DNA of 55,190 bases from Sorangiineae bacterium NIC37A_2 (GCA_002085155.1 NASX01000002.1:28720-83909), one strand, 5' to 3'. Positions 26,528 through 36,128 are shown, numbered from the stretch's first letter. The notes: a model not told the origin generated them from the sequence alone. Numbers and translations are program-made.

Positions 26528-28762
26528 ATGCGTCTTCGGCTTGCTTCTTCTTGGGTCTCGCTTGGTTTCCTCGTGATGGGACTCTGTATGTGTGGGGCGC
26601 CGAAGACGGAGGGGCCTTCAGGAGGAACGGGAAGCGATCCGGGCACCGGCTCAGGAAGCACACCGGGAAACGGAGGTAACGATGGCGAAGACGACCTCAC
26701 AGTCGATCCCGACCCGCCCCCGGTGATGAACCCATGTGCGGCACCGGATGCGCCGGAAGACTGTATGTTGGTCGCGCCTCCCGCCTGCGGCGATGGCGAG
26801 ATCAATCTCGATCCTCCCGAGGCTTGTGACGACGGCAACACCTTGCCTGGTGATGGTTGTTCGGGCGCCTGTGTCGTAGAGCCCTATCACGTGTGCCCGA
26901 CCCCCGGTCAGCCCTGCGTTTCCACGATCGTCTGCGGCGACGGTGAAGTCGGTCCCGGCGAGGCCTGCGACGACGGCAACGTCGACTCGGGCGACGGATG
27001 CAGCGAAAACTGCAAGACCGTCGAACCGGGTTATCGCTGCAGAACGGCCGGAGAGCCCTGCGTTCGGGTCTACGTCTGCGGTGATGGAAACGTGGATCCG
27101 AATGAGGGTTGTGACGACGGAGGTGTCAAAGACGGCGACGGTTGTGACTCTCGCTGTCGCATCGAGCGGGGGCACAAGTGTGAAGGTTCTCCGAGCAAGT
27201 GTACGAAGACCGTTTGCGGTGACGGTAAAGTGGAGGGCGCCGAGAGCTGCGACGACGGCAACAAGGTCCCCTTTGATGGCTGCAACGATCGTTGCGAAGC
27301 AGAGCCGACTTGCGTGAGCGGACAGCCGTGCACTTCGACCTGCGGGGACGGCATCGTCCTCGGCGAAGACTGCGATGACGGGAACCTGCGAGACGGCGAT
27401 GGCTGTTCGAGCGACTGTAAGGTTGAGCCTGGGTTCCAGTGTGTGGATGGGGGCTCGGGGTCCTGTGAAAAAGTGGGCGAGGAATGTGTCGTGCGCATTC
27501 CGGCGCTCTTCCGCGACTTCAAAGAAGACACGGTGAACACAGATTTCCCCGGCTCAACCTGTAACCTGACGACCGGGCTCCTCGACAGTGAGCTGAACGA
27601 CCAAGCAAAGCCTGTATTCGTCGGCAACTCGTGCATCAAGTCCGCTGCTACCTTCTCTCAGTGGTACACGGACAACGATTTCAACAAGACGATGCCGGGC
27701 AACATCGTGCTCTTTCAGAGCGCGGACGGGAGCTTCGTGAATCGACTGGACGACGAGGGTCGACAGTTTATCGCCCCGAGCGCCCAGGCGACCGATACGA
27801 CACAGCCGTGCACCACAGACGAATGTTTGCCTTGCCGGTACGTGCCGACGCAGACCTGTGAGAAGCTCGTCATGGACGGCAACCCGATGTTCTTCCCCCT
27901 CGACGGGTTCGAAGGCGCCTGGCCGGATGCGCGCATCGAAGCTCAGGTTCCACAGCAGGTTTACGGCGCGGACGGATGGCCGCTCCAGTCAGCCTGGGAC
28001 TACTGGCCGGAGGGCTACGAGCTCGCTCCCCAGCACAACTTCCTGTTCTCGAGCGAGGTGCAGTATTGGTTCCGCTACGATGCGGCGGCCAACGCAACCC
28101 TCGAGTTTGTCGGGGACGATGACATGTGGGTGTTCGTCAACGGCCACTTGGCCGTGGACCTCGGCGGAGTGCATACGCCGGAGGCCGGTTCCGTCACCTT
28201 GAACGCGCAAAACGCCACGCGTTTTGGGCTCACGGACGGCCAGGTCTATCCGATCAAGATGTTCCATGCTGAGAGAAAGGCACCCGGGTCGAGCTTCCGC
28301 TTGACCCTCTCGGGGTTCTCGACGGGTCGCAGCGACTGCCGGACGAAGTGTGGGGATGGTGAAGTCGGACCGGGAGAGGAGTGTGATGATGGTCCGATGA
28401 ACCTCGGCGGCTACAATCAGTGTGCGGCGGATTGCACGTTCGGACCGCGGTGCGGAGATGGCATTCTTCAGGAGCAGGAGGCCTGTGACCTTGGAGAGGC
28501 GCTGAACACGGGCGAATATGGCGGCTGCGCTCCGAATTGCCAGCTCGGGCCCCATTGCGGCGACGGAATCACAACCGACACAGAGCAATGCGACGACGGT
28601 GAGAACAAGGGCGGGTACGGGGAGTGCGCGCGAGGCTGCGTGTTCGGTCCTCGTTGCGGCGACGGCATTCTCCACTTGGGCTACGAGGAGTGCGACGACG
28701 GCAACAACAAGGACAAGGACGGTTGCAGCGCGGCTTGTAAGCTCGAGGTGATCTTCTATTAG
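26528..28762 (+). CDS. Secreted multi-repeat DUF4215 protein with central fibro-slime (PA14-like) domain
   Basis: 744 residues. An N-terminal signal (RLASSWVSLGFLVMGLCMC, imperfect lipobox) and a Gly/Ser/Pro linker lead to five DUF4215 Cys repeats of the form CGDG...CDDGN...GDGC...C (about 90-310). Next comes a fibro-slime domain (about 320-600, with FVGDDDMWVFVNGHLAVDLG, VYPIKMFHAERK and SSFRLTLSGF), then four more CGDG repeats to the end. Such proteins are surface or extracellular in myxobacteria and are related to Dictyostelium fibro-slime and PA14 carbohydrate-binding folds. An adhesion or matrix role is inferred. Confidence 0.9.
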   Translation: MRLRLASSWVSLGFLVMGLCMCGAPKTEGPSGGTGSDPGTGSGSTPGNGGNDGEDDLTVDPDPPPVMNPCAAPDAPEDCMLVAPPACGDGEINLDPPEACDDGNTLPGDGCSGACVVEPYHVCPTPGQPCVSTIVCGDGEVGPGEACDDGNVDSGDGCSENCKTVEPGYRCRTAGEPCVRVYVCGDGNVDPNEGCDDGGVKDGDGCDSRCRIERGHKCEGSPSKCTKTVCGDGKVEGAESCDDGNKVPFDGCNDRCEAEPTCVSGQPCTSTCGDGIVLGEDCDDGNLRDGDGCSSDCKVEPGFQCVDGGSGSCEKVGEECVVRIPALFRDFKEDTVNTDFPGSTCNLTTGLLDSELNDQAKPVFVGNSCIKSAATFSQWYTDNDFNKTMPGNIVLFQSADGSFVNRLDDEGRQFIAPSAQATDTTQPCTTDECLPCRYVPTQTCEKLVMDGNPMFFPLDGFEGAWPDARIEAQVPQQVYGADGWPLQSAWDYWPEGYELAPQHNFLFSSEVQYWFRYDAAANATLEFVGDDDMWVFVNGHLAVDLGGVHTPEAGSVTLNAQNATRFGLTDGQVYPIKMFHAERKAPGSSFRLTLSGFSTGRSDCRTKCGDGEVGPGEECDDGPMNLGGYNQCAADCTFGPRCGDGILQEQEACDLGEALNTGEYGGCAPNCQLGPHCGDGITTDTEQCDDGENKGGYGECARGCVFGPRCGDGILHLGYEECDDGNNKDKDGCSAACKLEVIFY

Positions 28763-29802
28763 TCCGTTGCGTCGGGCAGAAGGACCAGTTTGCCGGTCGT
28801 TTTACCGCTTTCGAGATCGCGGTGTGCCTCCTGCACCGCGCTCAAGGGGTACTCTTGGATGGGGGGCTCGGGGAGCAGTCCCTTTTCAGCGAGCGCGAGG
28901 AGATCACCCATTGCCTCCGCGAGGCGCTCCTTTTCTTCGAACAAGTAGGAGAGGTTGAATGCCGAGACGGTCTTGTTCGCGTCGAGCATCTCCAGGGGAT
29001 TGTAGCGAGGGAGCCTGAGCCAACTCCAAGCGAGTCGCAGGGGGTTCGGGCGCCCAGCCCGTCGGGGGAACATCGTCCCCATGCCAAAGAGCACGAGCTT
29101 TCCCGTTGGACGAAGGAGAGCGTAGCTGTCACGGAGGGTCTCGACGCCGCTGGCTTCGCAGATGAGGTCGAAGCCAGACGGGACCTTGGTCCGGAGTTCC
29201 GCCACGTAGTCGCGGCCCTCGCGTACGACAGCTCCCTGCGCGCCGGCACTCAGAGCAACTTGGAGCTTTTCTTCGCTGCCCACGACTCCCCAAGCTTCGA
29301 GGCCAAATGCGCGGCAGAGGCTGAGCGCGGCCGTGCCAACGCCGCCGGCTGCCGTGTGGACAAGGATCTTCGAGCCAGGGCGCGGCCGTCCGAGGCCTGT
29401 CAGGGCGTAATAGGCGGTCAAGTGTACCGTGGGGAACGCCGCGGCGCGGCTCATGGAGAACCCGGAAGGAATCGGGAACAGCTGGTGCGCGGGCACGACG
29501 ATATGACTTTGGTAGGCGCCGAAGCGGGTTACGCCGAGCACCTGATCGCCGACCTTGTGGCGAGTGACCTGGACACCTGTGGCGATGACTTCTCCGGCGA
29601 AGTCGAAACCTGGAGTGATGGGCCAGCCGACGTATTTCCCTGCTGAAGAGTAGTAGCCCATTCGCACGATGCAGTCGGCGAAGTTGATCCCGATGCCTCG
29701 TGCGCGGACGAGGACTTCGTCGGGTCCTGGCGTAGGCTCTGCCTCGCTGACAAGCGTCAGGCGTTCATAACCGCCCGGTCGGTAGATGATGACACGCTGC
29801 AT
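28759..29802 (-). CDS. Zinc-independent MDR-family quinone oxidoreductase/dehydrogenase
   Basis: 347 residues, with a GroES-like N-domain (GIGINFADCIVRMGYY, TPGFDFAGEV) and a Rossmann NADPH site (VHTAAGGVGTAALSL). It resembles quinone oxidoreductases and VAT-1-like proteins. The catalytic-zinc ligands of alcohol dehydrogenases are absent. It is the last gene of the HD-GYP/cytochrome operon, 12 nt behind the four-helix gene, and its stop overlaps that of the convergent DUF4215 gene by 4 nt. Confidence 0.87.
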   Translation of the reverse strand: MQRVIIYRPGGYERLTLVSEAEPTPGPDEVLVRARGIGINFADCIVRMGYYSSAGKYVGWPITPGFDFAGEVIATGVQVTRHKVGDQVLGVTRFGAYQSHIVVPAHQLFPIPSGFSMSRAAAFPTVHLTAYYALTGLGRPRPGSKILVHTAAGGVGTAALSLCRAFGLEAWGVVGSEEKLQVALSAGAQGAVVREGRDYVAELRTKVPSGFDLICEASGVETLRDSYALLRPTGKLVLFGMGTMFPRRAGRPNPLRLAWSWLRLPRYNPLEMLDANKTVSAFNLSYLFEEKERLAEAMGDLLALAEKGLLPEPPIQEYPLSAVQEAHRDLESGKTTGKLVLLPDATD

Positions 29803-29814
29803 GAGGCCGTCCTT

Positions 29815-30306
29815 TTACAGCGCATCTTGGTGTTCGTCCGCTGCCCGTCCGGTCCACAGGTCCCAGAAGGTCAGGCCGAGCCCTACGAGGAGCAAAAACG
29901 CTCCGGCGGGCACGAGCGCGACCAAGAGGCCAGGGTCACCGGAGCGGGCGTCGAGCCCGCCGAGGAAAAAACCTGCAGGGATCAACAGCGTTCCTGCGGA
30001 GAGTGTGCCCGAGGCTACGCGGAGCCTGCGCCCTATGGTCGGGCTTTTCTTCTGGGTGAGGATGAAGGCGAATCCGAGCTGGAGGAGCGAGAGCAGGGTG
30101 CCGTGGGCGTGCGCGAGGCGAAAGAGCAGACGTCGCTCGCTGTTTTCGACGTCGACGAAGGCGGGGACTTTGTAGGCGAGGAGGAACTCGAGCGCGACGC
30201 CGAGCAGCGCGTAGAAGAAGAGCCCTGAGACCCCCCAGAGCAAGTGGGTCGAGACAAAGGAGCTCATAGAGGCTCGGGGACTAGAAGGCTTATTGTTCAT
30301 CTTCAC
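29815..30306 (-). CDS. Four-helix membrane protein, unknown function
   Basis: 163 residues with four hydrophobic helices (about 22-44, 66-86, 98-116, 127-149). His residues occur in STHLLWG and LAHAHGTLLSL, compatible with a heme-b or quinone-interacting protein, but no family is recognised. The start is GTG 30306 (GTGA overlap with the cytochrome stop) or ATG 30300. Its place between a multiheme cytochrome and an MDR oxidoreductase suggests an electron-transfer role. Confidence 0.7.
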   Translation of the reverse strand: MKMNNKPSSPRASMSSFVSTHLLWGVSGLFFYALLGVALEFLLAYKVPAFVDVENSERRLLFRLAHAHGTLLSLLQLGFAFILTQKKSPTIGRRLRVASGTLSAGTLLIPAGFFLGGLDARSGDPGLLVALVPAGAFLLLVGLGLTFWDLWTGRAADEHQDAL

Positions 30307-32144
30307 TCGCTCACAACTTGGTCCGTGTTGTCTCGCTCAGCTCGCCAGGCGCTGAGCTCCGCAGCCGAGGGCGGAGCTACGCGCAACTCTGGGGCTGAGC
30401 TCGCTTCGAGCTTGACGAGCGCAGAGGCGGTGATGCGCCGCACCACAGGGTAAGGATCGTCCGCGAGCGCGTCGAGCAGCGTCCGGGCATAGGCCTTGCC
30501 GGTCTGCGCGAGCGCGAAGGGCTCGACGAGAGCTCGGGCCATGATGGCGCGGGTGACGGCGCTCCCCGCGATGGAGAGGTATCCTCCGAGAGGCCGAGAT
30601 TCAGCTGGAGCTGGGAGAGGATCGGGGGGAGTAGCCTCGGGCGCGCTCAGCCGGTCCCAGCCCTTTTCGAGCCATTCCTTGCTCTCCGACGTGTGGCAGA
30701 GGACACAGGCGTTCGGAGGTTTTGTCGCTTGAGGCCGAGGGGAGGTGATGCGGTGCGAGCGGATTGCCTTCATGAGTGCGTAGGTTGTTTTCGGCATGTG
30801 ACAATCTACGCAGCCGATCTCTTGCGGGTGATGACTATGGGACTCAGGGGACCTTGCGAGTCCGGCGTGGCAGTCGACGCAGGCGCGCTCATAGTTGACT
30901 TTCAGTTGATCGACGGGGTCGGCATTGTGCATGGAGTGGCAGCTGAGGCAGCCGAGTTTTCTGTCACCTTCGCCGAGCTCATAACAAGCGCTCCGGATCA
31001 GACCATTATACTCTCGACCACCGACCAGCACCGTTCCGTCGTCCCAGAAAATCGTGCCAAGGTCGCGGCTGACCCCGAGAGACTGTGCGACCTCGGGCTG
31101 CTCCCAGGTGAGCAAGGTCCGCCCCGGCAACTCGGGCGGCGGGGGACCGGTGTCCTGACTCGCGCTCAGAAATCCGCTTTCCCACCACTTGTCCGGGTCT
31201 GACGGGACGAAGTACGAGTGACATTGACCGCAGAGGACGCTGCTGTCGGCAGCGGGAAGGCGAGCGGGGCTCTGGTACTCGCTTGGTGTATCCTGAGTAC
31301 GAGCGTGAAGCCTCGCGAGAGGTGAGCGATACTTCTCAGCGTGCTTTCGGCCTGGTCCATGGCAGGCCTCACAGCCGATTCCGAAGTCAGCGACCTTGGT
31401 GTCGAAGCGGCCATCTTGCTCGGCGGGCATGCCAGCCACGGTGTGGCACTGGATGCAGGCGCCGTTGAAGCGAGCCACGTGAGGTGGCGTGTGCGAAGGC
31501 ATGAGAAAGACCTCACGACGCGGAGCAAAGGCTTTCTCGGTAAGTAGATAGACGAAGGGGAGTTGGCGAAGTTCAACGCCGTCGCCGTCTTCCACCCAGA
31601 ACGCGAGGTAGTGGTGAGAGCCGGTGACGAGGGGAACGGAGCGCGTGACAACAGGCGCATGCTGAAAAGGGTTCGAACGGCTGTCTCTCTCCTCAGAGCT
31701 ATCGGCGAGGATCCTTCGGGCCACGTCATGCATCGAGGGGCCTGTGACGGTGGGGGCGGCGCCGGGAGCGGGCCTTGTCAGATCGAAGATTCGCCCTTCT
31801 GCTTCGATGCGGGCGGGCAGCTGTGGCGACGATTGCCCATCCCAGGCGAGCTCTGCCGCCTTTCGCGTCATGGTCCGGTGGTAGGTGCGGGCATGGGAGG
31901 CATACTCACTGGGATGACATTCGCGACAGCTGCCGCTGCCTATGTAGCCTCCCGAACGATGGACCTCGGGTGTGCCTTGGGGTGGGGGAGGAGAGGGGGA
32001 GCGGCTCAGAGCGGAGAGCGCGGCGACCGTCGTTGCGAAGAGAGCGAGCGCAGCCGCAGCCCGCGAGCGTTCTCGTGAGAAGAGCGCGAAGCCGGCGAGC
32101 CCCAGCGTCGCGACGAAGAGCAGGCCAGCGAGCAGGGAGGTCAC
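30303..32144 (-). CDS. Octaheme c-type cytochrome with C-terminal HEAT-like region
   Basis: 613 residues. Eight CxxCH motifs start at residues 73 (CRECH), 230 (CIQCH), 258 (CEACH), 305 (CGQCH), 399 (CLSCH), 422 (CVDCH), 445 (CVDCH) and 480 (CVLCH). Two N-terminal hydrophobic helices act as signal/anchor. After the hemes a region near 545-580 (LLDALADDPYPVVRRITASAL) resembles a HEAT repeat. It should be periplasmic and membrane-anchored and move electrons; the partner is unknown. The GTG start overlaps the HD-GYP stop as GTGA, so translation is coupled. Confidence 0.9.
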   Translation of the reverse strand: MTSLLAGLLFVATLGLAGFALFSRERSRAAAALALFATTVAALSALSRSPSPPPPQGTPEVHRSGGYIGSGSCRECHPSEYASHARTYHRTMTRKAAELAWDGQSSPQLPARIEAEGRIFDLTRPAPGAAPTVTGPSMHDVARRILADSSEERDSRSNPFQHAPVVTRSVPLVTGSHHYLAFWVEDGDGVELRQLPFVYLLTEKAFAPRREVFLMPSHTPPHVARFNGACIQCHTVAGMPAEQDGRFDTKVADFGIGCEACHGPGRKHAEKYRSPLARLHARTQDTPSEYQSPARLPAADSSVLCGQCHSYFVPSDPDKWWESGFLSASQDTGPPPPELPGRTLLTWEQPEVAQSLGVSRDLGTIFWDDGTVLVGGREYNGLIRSACYELGEGDRKLGCLSCHSMHNADPVDQLKVNYERACVDCHAGLARSPESHSHHPQEIGCVDCHMPKTTYALMKAIRSHRITSPRPQATKPPNACVLCHTSESKEWLEKGWDRLSAPEATPPDPLPAPAESRPLGGYLSIAGSAVTRAIMARALVEPFALAQTGKAYARTLLDALADDPYPVVRRITASALVKLEASSAPELRVAPPSAAELSAWRAERDNTDQVVSE

Positions 32145-33901
32145 TTCGGAGCGGCGCGGTTCGTCCGCGGAAAGCGGGCCTCGTACTCGGGCAAAAAGCG
32201 CGCCCGACGTTGATCGCGTTCGGCGCGGCTCGGGAGGTCGAGGGGAGGCGGCTTGATTGCGAGCAGCGCTTCCTCGTCGACTACATCTCGCAGGTCGGGT
32301 GCGAGGTACTTTTCAGCGTAACGGAGGTATGTCTTGCTCCGTACGAAGAGGTCGAAGAGCTCGGGATCGAGATGATGATCGCGTTTCATGGCGCCCATGA
32401 TGCGCATCGCCTCGGAGAGCTTCTTGGCTTTCTTGTAAGGCCGGTCGTCGGCGGTCAGCGCCTCGAATACGTCGGCAATGGCCATCATGCGCGCTGGGAT
32501 GGAAAGGTCGCCAGCGTAGAGGCCCTTGGGATAGCCTTTGCCGTCCATTCGCTCGTGATGGGCTCCGGCGTACTCTGGGACGCGCCGGAGGTGGCGCGGG
32601 AAGGGGAGCGCCTCGAGCATGCGAATGGTCTCGACCATGTGCCCGTTGATGGTGATGCGCTCCGCTTCAGTGAGCGTTCCTCGCGCTACCAGGAGATTCT
32701 CGAGATCGCGCTCATCGAGCAGTGGTCGTACGACGCCGCGTTCAGTGAACGTGCGGCGCGCGATCTGTTTCAGGCGCTCGGCGACCTCCGGCAAAAGGAA
32801 CTCGCCTCCAAGGTTGGCGCGCTCGATGACAGCGAGATCATCCTCGATCTCCCCCTTGGCCTTCTGGTAGCGGGCTTCGGCGATCTCTCGGGATTCGCCG
32901 GCCAAGATCGCCTCGAGCATCGAGGTATGCTCATCTCGGATCAGGATTTCGGCCCGTAAGCGGATCTCAGCGATCCTGTCGACGATCGCCTCGAGTTTCG
33001 TCGCCTTGTCCATGATGTGCACCGGTGTGGTGACTTTTCCTGCGTCATGGAGCCAGGCGGCGATCCGGAGCTCGTACCATTCCTCATCGCTCAGCTTGAA
33101 ATCGGCGAAGGGCCCGTCACTCGCCCCACAGGCGGCCTCAGCGAGCATCTCTACGAGTACGGGCACGCGTTCACAATGATTCCCCGTGTAGGGGCTCTTT
33201 GAATCGATGGCGGCTGCGATGAGGCGAATGAAGCTCTCTAAGAGCTCGCCTTGTGCTTCGAGCAGCATGCGGCTGTCGAGGGCGAGCGCCGCGTGGGCCG
33301 CGAGCGATTCGACGGTATCTTGGTCCGTTTCGCGGAAGGGGATGACTTCCCCGGTGTTCCGATCGGTGGCGTTGATGAGCTGAAGAACGCCGATCACCCG
33401 TCCGTCACTGCCCTCGAGCGGGATGGTGAGGAAACTCTTGGAGCGATAGCCGACTTGAGCGTCGAAGGCCTTGGTGCCCGAGAAGTCGAAGCCGCTCGCG
33501 TCGTAGGCATCCGGCACATGGACGCGGCGTCTCGCATGAGCGGCGAAAGTGGCGACATTTCTCTGATTGGGCGAGCCGTCGGGATGGTAAAGCGGAAGCG
33601 GGGGGAACTGGATCTCGTCTTCTTTGCCCCCGTGCCCGAGGTGGATGCCGAGAGAGACCGTTTGGACCAGAGCGAAGCGGAGCTGATCGTCTTCCGTTCG
33701 CAGATAAAGCGTTCCACCGTCAGCTCCGCAGAGCTCCCGCGCCTCGGTGAGGACCGTCTCGAGGATCTGCCCCCTGTTCCTTTCCCGGGCCAGCCGCAGC
33801 CCGACCCGCTCCAGCCACTCCAGGCGCGCAAGCCTCTCCTCGATCGGAAGCTCAGAAGAGGGCACTCGCTCGCTCTTTATCACCTCAATTTTCAGTATCA
33901 C
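32141..33901 (-). CDS. GAF plus HD-GYP domain phosphodiesterase-type protein
   Basis: 586 residues from the GTG at 33901 (GTG 33883 is also possible; the longer frame to 34168 would run into the divergent gene). A GAF domain (about 30-210, with SFLTIPLEGSDGRVIGVLQLIN) precedes an HD-GYP domain with HDAGK (285-289) and HHERMDGKGYP (448-458). HD-GYP enzymes hydrolyse cyclic di-GMP or related dinucleotides. About 110 residues are inserted between the HD half and the LTEAERITINGH segment, which is unusual. It is the first gene of the cytochrome operon. Confidence 0.88.
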   Translation of the reverse strand: MILKIEVIKSERVPSSELPIEERLARLEWLERVGLRLARERNRGQILETVLTEARELCGADGGTLYLRTEDDQLRFALVQTVSLGIHLGHGGKEDEIQFPPLPLYHPDGSPNQRNVATFAAHARRRVHVPDAYDASGFDFSGTKAFDAQVGYRSKSFLTIPLEGSDGRVIGVLQLINATDRNTGEVIPFRETDQDTVESLAAHAALALDSRMLLEAQGELLESFIRLIAAAIDSKSPYTGNHCERVPVLVEMLAEAACGASDGPFADFKLSDEEWYELRIAAWLHDAGKVTTPVHIMDKATKLEAIVDRIAEIRLRAEILIRDEHTSMLEAILAGESREIAEARYQKAKGEIEDDLAVIERANLGGEFLLPEVAERLKQIARRTFTERGVVRPLLDERDLENLLVARGTLTEAERITINGHMVETIRMLEALPFPRHLRRVPEYAGAHHERMDGKGYPKGLYAGDLSIPARMMAIADVFEALTADDRPYKKAKKLSEAMRIMGAMKRDHHLDPELFDLFVRSKTYLRYAEKYLAPDLRDVVDEEALLAIKPPPLDLPSRAERDQRRARFLPEYEARFPRTNRAAPK

Positions 33902-34119
33902 GGGCGCCGCACTTCTTGAAGTACAGGCGAGGCTGCGGACCGCGCTCGCCCGAGAAAAACGGCCAAAAAGAGCCCTCGGACGCTTTCCGTCGTGAACCGA
34001 ACAACGTGGGGGCGAAGGCAAATGGCAGCGGTGGGTTTGACAGGAGGGGCAGCTTTGGGTTGTCTTAGAGGCTGGAATATGCGCGCAGCTGCTCGTCTCA
34101 CGGCAGGGGAGGAATCGGG

Positions 34120-34935
34120 ATGTTAGCCGTCCGATTTTGGGGCGTCCGCGGCAGCATTGCTTGCCCATCGCCTGAACACGTTCGGTACGGTGGCAACACG
34201 AGCTGTGTGGAAGTCACCGCCGGCGACCACTCCATCATCTTGGATGCGGGCACGGGTATTCGTTTGCTCGGCCATAGCCTTCTGGAGCGTGACGTTCAGC
34301 GCGGGGCGATCCTGTTGACCCACGCTCACTGGGATCACATTAACGGCTTCCCGTTCTTTGCTCCGGGCTTCAAGAAGGGGCGTGAGTTCCGCGTCATGGC
34401 GGGGCACCTCGAAGGTGGCTCGATCCGCGAGGTGATGGCGGGGCAGATGATGCAGCCGACGTTCCCAGTACCTCTCGAGGCAATGAAGGCGAACCTCGAG
34501 TTCTGTGACTTCCAGGCTGGGGACTCTTTCGAGCTCTTCCCGGGTGTGGCGGTTCGTACTGCTCTTTTGAATCACCCGAATCGCGCTACGGCCTACCGCA
34601 TCGACTATGGGGGCAAGTCAGTCTGTTACGTTACGGACACCGAGCACGCGCCAGGCAAGCCGGACCAGAACGTCCTCGGGCTCATCGAGGGCGCGGACGT
34701 CGTGATCTACGACTCCACGTACACCGATGAGGAATTTGTGACCAAGGTGGGCTGGGGGCACTCGACGTGGCAGGAGGCGGTGCGCCTCTGTTCCGCGGCG
34801 AACGTCAAACAACTCTGCATTTTCCACCACGACCCTGAGCACACCGATGACGTGATGGATCGGATCGCCGCTGAAGCTCGGGACATGTGGGCGAACGCAA
34901 CGGTGGCGCGCGAAGGCGTCACCATTGAGCTCTAG
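34120..34935 (+). CDS. MBL-fold metallo-hydrolase (class II cyclic phosphodiesterase/PhnP-like)
   Basis: 271 residues. The metal motif THAHWDHINGFPFF near residue 67, VTDTEH for the bridging Asp and a C-terminal HHDPEHTDD are present, with VRYGGNTSCVEV near the N-terminus as in PhnP and related phosphodiesterases. A GGGGAGGA ribosome site precedes the ATG. It is divergent from the HD-GYP gene, so a shared promoter region and a nucleotide-related substrate are plausible but unproven. Confidence 0.85.
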   Translation: MLAVRFWGVRGSIACPSPEHVRYGGNTSCVEVTAGDHSIILDAGTGIRLLGHSLLERDVQRGAILLTHAHWDHINGFPFFAPGFKKGREFRVMAGHLEGGSIREVMAGQMMQPTFPVPLEAMKANLEFCDFQAGDSFELFPGVAVRTALLNHPNRATAYRIDYGGKSVCYVTDTEHAPGKPDQNVLGLIEGADVVIYDSTYTDEEFVTKVGWGHSTWQEAVRLCSAANVKQLCIFHHDPEHTDDVMDRIAAEARDMWANATVAREGVTIEL

Positions 34936-34995
34936 GGAACCGTGGCGGTTTGAGGCGCCCTCATCGAATCCTAGGACAGGGCCGCTGAGGCCAGT

Positions 34996-35029
34996 GAGGG
35001 GCCGGAGCGTGGCGCGCCGCGGGCCCCTC
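34996..35029. terminator. Bidirectional hairpin between convergent genes
   Basis: GAGGGGCC (34996-35003) pairs with GGCCCCTC (35022-35029); the loop is GC-rich. It lies between the MBL gene and the convergent DUF4388 gene. Confidence 0.55.
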
Positions 35030-35072
35030 TCATCATGGGGACGGAGGAGTGACGCGAGTCGCGGCAGGCGCT

Positions 35073-36026
35073 TCAGGTCCCGTAGGCGTCGCGGTTGGCC
35101 TCGTCGTTGCGCTGGCCGATGCGAAGGAGAACCGAACCGACGCTCACCTTGGGTCCCGGGCTGATCCCGAGATCGTCGGTGACGAGCTCGCCGGGGGTGA
35201 ACAAGAAGCGCCCGGAGCGGGCGTCAATGACGCGCGCCAGCGCGTCCACGGGCTCGCTCGGGACGCCATCGAAGAAGGCTTGACCGAGCTTGCCTTCCTC
35301 GAGCTCAAGCGTCAGCGCGCCGCTGGTGGTGCTCAGCGTGAGGCGGCCTGTGCGCTGTTCGAGCTCGAACATGCTGAGCAGGGTCGGGACCGAGAGGTCC
35401 GCCAGATTGCCACTGAAAGGATGGCCCAGGTCGGGCGCTACGCGGGACGCTGAAACGGGGGGACGCCGAGACGGAGTCTCGGGAGCGCGCGGCTCAGGGG
35501 GCAAAGACAACCGCTCGCGGCGGTCGTAGTCGAGGAAACGACGTTCGAGGCGCTCCAGGGCGCGCACGCAGCTCACGAGGACCTCCGTGTGGCGTTCGGC
35601 GAGCTCGGTCAGACGGTCGATACCGTCGGTCACGCGCCGAGAATTGATACGCTCATGAGCAGCGCTGACGTTGAGGCGCTGCGTCAGGCTATCGATCGCC
35701 GCCTCAACGGAGAGGAGTTGCTCCGAGAGAGCATCGAGTCGAACCCTTGCGCTCAGGGAGGGCCGCCTCACGTCGGCTTTTTCGGGCGCTTCAGACTCGG
35801 GGCCTTGAGCCGCCGCAACGGGCTCCGTGCTGACAGTCTCCCCCGCAGGCGCGGGAGCCTCTGGAGGATCTTCGCTTCGTGGCCCGTCAAAAGGAGGCTC
35901 TTCGATCGACTTCGGTTCGTCTTTCGGGGTGAGGTAGCTGATCAGCCAGCGATTCCAGATCGCGTGGCGCCAATCAGGTTGATTCGTTCGACCCCTCACC
36001 TCGTGTTTCGTCCGAGTTCCACCCAT
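35073..36026 (-). CDS. DUF4388 (PATAN) domain protein with coiled coil
   Basis: 317 residues. A Pro/Glu-rich N-terminal half and a central coiled coil (about 95-160, LDALSEQLLSVEAAIDSLTQRL) lead to a C-terminal DUF4388 domain (about 205-300, FSGNLADLSVPTLLSMFELEQRTGRL). DUF4388 proteins occur in regulatory and motility networks of myxobacteria, often fused to response-regulator parts; none is seen here. GGAGGTGAG precedes the ATG at 36026. Confidence 0.83.
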   Translation of the reverse strand: MGGTRTKHEVRGRTNQPDWRHAIWNRWLISYLTPKDEPKSIEEPPFDGPRSEDPPEAPAPAGETVSTEPVAAAQGPESEAPEKADVRRPSLSARVRLDALSEQLLSVEAAIDSLTQRLNVSAAHERINSRRVTDGIDRLTELAERHTEVLVSCVRALERLERRFLDYDRRERLSLPPEPRAPETPSRRPPVSASRVAPDLGHPFSGNLADLSVPTLLSMFELEQRTGRLTLSTTSGALTLELEEGKLGQAFFDGVPSEPVDALARVIDARSGRFLFTPGELVTDDLGISPGPKVSVGSVLLRIGQRNDEANRDAYGT

Positions 36027-36128
36027 GAGCTCACCTCCGAGTCCGAGCACCTCAGGGTCCCGGCCTCACGTCGAGCGAACGTATCAAAGGTAGCTAGGTT
36101 GATGGAACCGCATTCGCGGGGGCCCCTC

